Below, piece after piece: positions 11,289-14,455 of a stretch of 14,455 nucleotides of DNA; positions within the stretch are counted from its first letter, which is position 1, and every line of letters starts with the position of its first letter. Origin of the DNA: DATAFO01 sp046728015 (GTDB lineage: Bacteria; Actinomycetota; Thermoleophilia; Solirubrobacterales; 70-9); assembly GCA_046728015.1 (NCBI GenBank), contig JBKPDQ010000183.1:1-14455 (forward strand), in the 5' to 3' direction. The notes under the pieces are model-generated. The model saw only the letters and a program-made list of their open reading frames with translations, had not been told where the DNA came from and did not search any database. Made by a program: the position numbers and the translations under genes.

Positions 11289-12853
11289 GCCAGCAGCCGG
11301 ATAAGCGCTTGGTCCTCGTCGCGCTGCTGCTGGCGGCGTTCATGATCAACCTCGACACGACGATCGTGAACGTCGCCCTGCCGACGCTGGTGCGCGAGCT
11401 GCACGCCTCGACGGTGCAGCTCGTTTGGATCGTCGACGCCTACAACCTGATGTTCGCGGCGCTCGTGCTCGCCGCCGGGAACCTCGGCGATCGGGTCGGT
11501 CGCAAGGGCGTGCTGCTCGTCGGGCTCCTCGTCTTCGGCGCGGCGAGCTTCGCCGGGGGACTCGGGAACAGTCCCGGTGCGCTGATCGCAGCGCGCGCCG
11601 TGATGGGACTTGGGGCCGCGCTGATCTTCCCGGCCACCCTGTCGCTGCTCACCAACGTGTTCACGGAGCGCAGGGAGCGCGCCCGCGCGATCGGGCTCTG
11701 GGGCGCCAGCACGGGGGTCGGGATCGCGGTCGGGCCGATCATCGGCGGCTGGCTGCTCGAGCGCTTCTCCTGGTCGAGCGTCTTCTTCGCGCTCGTCCCG
11801 TTCGCCGCCGCCGCGGCCGCGCTGGTCGCCTTCGCTGTACCGACCTCCCGCGATCCCGAGGCCCCTCCCGCCGACCGGCCCGGGCTGCTGCTCTCGACCG
11901 CCGCCATGGCGGCCCTGATCTACACGATCATCGAGGCGCCCAACCGAGGGTGGACCGCCGGCCTCAGCGTCGCCGGCTTCGCGCTGGCCGCCGTCCTGTT
12001 CGCGGGGTTCATCGCCTGGGAGCGCCACGTCCGCGAGCCGATGCTGGACATCGGTCTGTTCAGGAACCTGCGCTTCAGCGCGGCGAGCGGCGCGGTGACG
12101 ATCACCTTCTTCGCCCTGATGGGGTTCATCTTCGTGATCACCCTCTACTTCCAGTTCCTGAAGGGCTATGGGCCGCTCTCCACCGGGATCAGGCTCCTGC
12201 CGGTCGCGGTTTTGACCGGGGTGACCTCGGTCGTCGGCACCAGACTGGCGGTGAGAAGCGGGACGAAGCTGGTCGTCGCAGGCGGAATGGTCTCCCTCGC
12301 GATCGGGCTCGCCTGGGCATCGACAGCAACGACCAGCACCAGCTACCTCACGATCGCCGGCTCGATGGTCTTCATCGGGTCGGGGATCGGCCTGACCAGC
12401 GCCCCGGCGACCGAGTCGATCATGGGAGCGGTGTCCGCCGCCAAGGCGGGCGTCGGCTCGGCGGTCAACGACGCGACGCGAATCACCGGCGCCACGCTCG
12501 GGGTCGCCGTGATCGGCAGCATCTATGCGTCGATCTACGCCAGCCGCCTCGCGGAGTCGCTCCCAGCCGGGATACCCGGCTCGATCGCCGACAGCGCACA
12601 GCGTTCGGTTGGCACAGCGTTCGGGATCGCCGCCCAGCTCGATGCGGCCGGCCGGCCGAGGCTCGCGCAGGGGCTCCACGAGGCCGCCTCGAACGCGTTT
12701 TTCGACGGCTTCCAGATCGCGGTCCTGGTGGCGGTCGCCATCACCCTCGTGGGCGCGGTCGCGGCTGCGATCCTGATCCCGAGCCAGCCGCCGCAGACCG
12801 CGTGCGAGCCGATCGAGATCACCGGGCCGCAGGTTTCGCCCCAAACGCCTTGA
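11285..12853 (+). CDS. MFS transporter, DHA2 (EmrB/QacA) family
   Basis: 522 residues with about 14 hydrophobic segments, as expected for DHA2 drug:H+ antiporters. Motifs visible: N-L-D-T-T-I-V-N-V-A-L-P near residues 22-33 in TM1, G-N-L-G-D-R-V-G-R-K-G-V near 64-75 (motif A), and G-A-S-T-G-V-G-I-A-V-G-P-I-I-G-G near 139-154 (motif C). It should export hydrophobic drugs or metabolites across the cytoplasmic membrane. The ATG overlaps the stop of the RibD_C gene, giving a two-gene operon. The 3' end overlaps the convergent HxlR gene by 35 bases, so no terminator fits between them. Substrate unknown. Confidence 0.95.
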   Translation: MSQQPDKRLVLVALLLAAFMINLDTTIVNVALPTLVRELHASTVQLVWIVDAYNLMFAALVLAAGNLGDRVGRKGVLLVGLLVFGAASFAGGLGNSPGALIAARAVMGLGAALIFPATLSLLTNVFTERRERARAIGLWGASTGVGIAVGPIIGGWLLERFSWSSVFFALVPFAAAAAALVAFAVPTSRDPEAPPADRPGLLLSTAAMAALIYTIIEAPNRGWTAGLSVAGFALAAVLFAGFIAWERHVREPMLDIGLFRNLRFSAASGAVTITFFALMGFIFVITLYFQFLKGYGPLSTGIRLLPVAVLTGVTSVVGTRLAVRSGTKLVVAGGMVSLAIGLAWASTATTSTSYLTIAGSMVFIGSGIGLTSAPATESIMGAVSAAKAGVGSAVNDATRITGATLGVAVIGSIYASIYASRLAESLPAGIPGSIADSAQRSVGTAFGIAAQLDAAGRPRLAQGLHEAASNAFFDGFQIAVLVAVAITLVGAVAAAILIPSQPPQTACEPIEITGPQVSPQTP

Positions 12854-13496
12854 CGAACCGGTTCACGTCGGACTTCGAGCCCTCGAGCCGGACGCTCTTA
12901 CTCGGCAGCCGCCGCCTCTCCCGCGGTGTGGTGAGGAAGACCGCCCAGTCCCCCGAGGTCGCCTCCACCGTCACCGCCGCACCCTCCTGCTCGCCGCGAG
13001 TCAGCTCCCAGGCACCGTCGTCGGCCAGCAGGCTGTAGCTGTCCTGGCCCCGGAACCGCCAGACCCAGATGAGCCCGTCAGGGGGCGCGGACGAGAACCT
13101 GTTCAGCCAGACCTTGGTGCCGATCATCGCCGCTTCTCCATGAACCGGCTCGTCCGCCCTTGGGGCCTCCCTGCTGTGCACGATTCCCCAGAAGGTGAGC
13201 TCGTCGATCGCCGGTCCGAGATCTCGCCCGGCATCCGTCAGCCGATACCAGACCTCTCTCCCGCTCCCGGCCGGCTCGCGCTCGACCACCCCCGCGGCTT
13301 CGAGCCGCCGGAGTCGATCGGTCAGCCGGGTTGGGGTGATCGGGTTCAGGCTGCGGATCAGATCCGTGAACCGGCGCGGGCCGGGCAGCAGGTCTCGGAC
13401 GATCAGAAGCGACCAGCGCTCGCCGACCACCTCCAGCGCTCGCGCGCCCATACAGAAGTGCCGGTAGATCCGCTCGGCTTCGAGATTGCGTGCCAC
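12819..13496 (-). CDS. HxlR-family winged-helix regulator with C-terminal SCP2-like domain
   Basis: 225 residues. HxlR winged helix at about 15-100: C15 followed by A-L-E-V-V-G-E-R-W-S-L-L-I-V-R-D-L, then G-P-R-R-F-T-D-L, P-T-R-L-T-D-R-L-R-R-L-E-A-A-G-V-V-E-R. C15 is at the usual redox-sensing position of this family. Beyond residue 120 a second domain (D-S-Y-S-L-L-A-D-D-G-A-W-E-L, then V-T-V-E-A-T-S-G-D-W and V-R-L-E-G-S-K-S-D-V-N-R-F) resembles SCP2 sterol-carrier-like domains, which may bind a hydrophobic effector. The start is GTG 13496 with only a weak ribosome site (ATAGAG). Operator-like sites sit immediately upstream (13499-13527), which suggests autoregulation. Its likely targets are the flanking reductase, exporter, epimerase and DUF1579 genes. 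Confidence 0.88.
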   Translation of the reverse strand: MARNLEAERIYRHFCMGARALEVVGERWSLLIVRDLLPGPRRFTDLIRSLNPITPTRLTDRLRRLEAAGVVEREPAGSGREVWYRLTDAGRDLGPAIDELTFWGIVHSREAPRADEPVHGEAAMIGTKVWLNRFSSAPPDGLIWVWRFRGQDSYSLLADDGAWELTRGEQEGAAVTVEATSGDWAVFLTTPRERRRLPSKSVRLEGSKSDVNRFVKAFGAKPAAR

Positions 13497-13498
13497 CT

Positions 13499-13527
13499 CT
13501 ATCGAGGCGATCGTATCCGTTCGATAG
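13499..13527. promoter_or_regulatory. CTATCGA/TCGATAG dyad upstream of the HxlR gene
   Basis: CTATCGA (13499-13505) and TCGATAG (13521-13527) are perfect inverted arms 15 bases apart. Read on minus, 13509-13526 matches the 14056-14073 site at 15 of 18 positions; read on plus, 13500-13517 matches at 14 of 18. The dyad lies 3-31 bases before the HxlR GTG start, where a bound regulator would block its own expression. Confidence 0.6.
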
Positions 13528-13565
13528 GGGACCCGCGTGGGCTGAGGGGAGAAAGGCCCGGCCTG

Positions 13566-14012
13566 CTATGTGACCTTCGTGAGGGTGATGTCCATCGCCG
13601 GCATCCAAGTCTCGCCGTCGTCGGAGCGCTCGTGCCGGCACTTCTGAATCGTGCCGTCGTCGCTGAAGAGCGACGTGGCGCGGACATTCTCGCCCTGCCA
13701 CATCGCGCGCTTACCGTCGAGCGTCAGCGTCTCGTTGATCAGGCCGCCCTGGCTGTTGAAGAAGTGCGTCCGGTAGACCTCGGCCTCGGCGTCGTAACCG
13801 ATGATCTCCGAGCCGCCCACGTCCTGGTCGCCGATGCGTCCGTAGGCGGTGTGCAGGATGAAGAACCCGCCGGGCATCCACTCGTATACGTCGCTCGCGA
13901 GGATCTTCACGGCCGGTGCGTCCTCGGTCGCGACCGTCTCGCCCGCGGTCATCCACTTCCCGATGAAGATCTCGAGCGGCTCGTGCTCGGGCGTGGCAGG
14001 CGTCACAGACAT
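13566..14012 (-). CDS. DUF1579 family protein
   Basis: 148 residues. It begins M-S-V-T-P-A-T-P-E-H-E-P-L-E-I-F-I-G-K-W and has E-W-M-P-G-G-F-F-I-L-H, G-S-E-I-I-G-Y-D-A-E-A and G-E-N-V-R-A-T-S-L-F. This is the pattern of DUF1579 and related lipocalin-like beta-barrel proteins of unknown function. No signal peptide or membrane segment is seen, so it is probably cytoplasmic. ATG 14012 has a strong ribosome site (GGAAGGAGAG). A CTATC-type operator lies 44 bases upstream, overlapping the probable promoter (TAGTAT/TATGCT on minus). The HxlR gene follows on the same strand after 69 bases but has its own operator. Confidence 0.85.
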   Translation of the reverse strand: MSVTPATPEHEPLEIFIGKWMTAGETVATEDAPAVKILASDVYEWMPGGFFILHTAYGRIGDQDVGGSEIIGYDAEAEVYRTHFFNSQGGLINETLTLDGKRAMWQGENVRATSLFSDDGTIQKCRHERSDDGETWMPAMDITLTKVT

Positions 14013-14055
14013 CTGGCTCTCTCCTTCCTCGCTGAACGTCTTGTTGCGAGCATAC

Positions 14056-14073
14056 TATCGAAACGATACTATC
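14056..14073. promoter_or_regulatory. CTATC-type operator upstream of the DUF1579 gene
   Basis: TATCGAAACGATACTATC contains a perfect TATCG-AAA-CGATA dyad (14056-14068) and, with the bases before it, a direct repeat ATACTATC (14052-14059 and 14066-14073). It is 16/18 identical to the site at 10674-10691 and similar to the HxlR upstream site. On the minus strand it overlaps a TAGTAT hexamer suitable as -10 of the DUF1579 gene. Confidence 0.65.
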
Positions 14074-14097
14074 TCACGCATAGTGCCCGCAACAGGC

Positions 14098-14454
14098 CTA
14101 GCGACCCGGCGCCCACCGCTTCGACTGCCAGAAGGCGATCTCGCCGCCGTCGGGCGAGGCCGCCACGCTGCGCCACCCGGCCGGGCCCTCGCGGGGCTCG
14201 AGCAAGACGCGGGCGCCGAGGCGCTCAGCGCGCTCGGTGGCCGTCTGGATGTCCGGCACGGCGACATAGGGCAGCCACAGCGGGCGCTCGGTGCCGCATT
14301 CCACGATCCCACCGCCCAGACCGTTGCCGAGGTCGAGTGCGAGGTACTCGCGCCCCGCCGCCTCGACGTGCTCCGGGAGCCAGCCGAGCAGCTCCCGGTA
14401 GAAGGAGGAGGCGCCCGCGCGGTCGTGGGTGTGAAGCTCGAGGTGAGCAAGTGG
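14098..14454 (-). CDS. VOC-family (glyoxalase/bleomycin-resistance-like) protein, partial
   Basis: The frame enters from the right edge and ends with TAG at 14098-14100; 118 C-terminal residues are visible and the start lies outside. It reads L-A-H-L-E-L-H-T-H-D-R-A-G-A-S-S-F-Y-R-E-L-L-G-W near its visible beginning, then W-L-P-Y-V-A-V-P-D-I and A-E-R-L-G-A-R-V-L-L-E-P. It ends S-P-D-G-G-E-I-A-F-W-Q-S. These are the paired beta-alpha-beta-beta-beta modules of VOC proteins, including H (in H-L-E-L-H) and E (in G-E-I-A) at positions that often bind a metal. It may act on a methylglyoxal-type or antibiotic substrate; this cannot be decided. It is co-directional with the DUF1579 gene, but the operator and promoter between them suggest separate transcription. 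Confidence 0.85.
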   Translation of the reverse strand, partial: PLAHLELHTHDRAGASSFYRELLGWLPEHVEAAGREYLALDLGNGLGGGIVECGTERPLWLPYVAVPDIQTATERAERLGARVLLEPREGPAGWRSVAASPDGGEIAFWQSKRWAPGR

Positions 14455-14455
14455 A

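Noticed and set aside
11270..12844. 524-residue minus-strand open frame opposite the MFS exporter
   Set aside because: Extremely charged (Arg, Asp, Glu, Gly) and free of hydrophobic segments, the typical antisense of a membrane protein in high-GC DNA.
1..14455. CRISPR arrays, tRNA or rRNA genes, insertion sequences, prophage genes
   Set aside because: Reading both strands I found no spaced direct-repeat array, no cloverleaf-type sequence, no transposase motif and no phage structural gene.

Overview
The window is very GC-rich DNA with strongly G/C-biased third codon positions, GTG and TTG starts, and many 4-base stop/start overlaps (GTGA, ATGA). The gene types (CGNR/ABATE regulator, ECF sigma with a DGPF/YCII partner, actinobacterial two-component/ABC cassette, RibD_C reductases, DUF1579 and VOC proteins) suggest a chromosomal stretch of a soil actinobacterium, possibly of the Solirubrobacter/Thermoleophilia type. 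The lineage is inference. I see no rRNA, tRNA, CRISPR array, phage or insertion sequence.

Layout. (1) Positions 1-1791: a minus-strand operon (AhpD-like peroxidase, a 42-residue unknown peptide, a MOSC-domain protein cut by the window edge), divergent from a CGNR zinc-finger regulator. The divergent region carries four copies of a CCTAACGG element as two inverted pairs. (2) 1792-4135: an ECF42-type sigma factor with its DGPF/YCII partner. The partner has a well-formed TGTCGA-N17-CGTC promoter, the sigma gene appears to start with ATA, and a second YCII protein converges on it across a GC hairpin. (3) 4372-7824: a NarL-type response regulator and histidine kinase, divergent from an ABC-2 exporter (ATPase, permease) that ends in a 26-residue membrane peptide. 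A near-perfect palindrome GTACTCC-N4-GGAGTAC lies between. (4) 7825-8987: a gene-poor zone with a truncated luciferase-like monooxygenase and unrecognised coding-like remnants. (5) 8998-14073: a drug- or metabolite-stress cluster. An epimerase and a RibD_C/DHFR-like reductase on minus are divergent from a second RibD_C reductase and a DHA2 (EmrB/QacA-type) exporter on plus. An HxlR regulator and a DUF1579 protein follow on minus. Related CTATCG-type 18-bp sites lie before three of these transcription units, including the regulator itself, which suggests one small regulon. (6) The right edge holds a partial VOC (glyoxalase-like) protein.

The recurring theme is local regulators, each beside its own presumed operator and a set of small redox or detoxification enzymes and exporters. 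No wholly new multi-gene system is evident. The strongest leads are the shared HxlR-cluster operator, the paired CCTAACGG operator, the two translationally coupled micropeptides, and the ATA start of the sigma factor.
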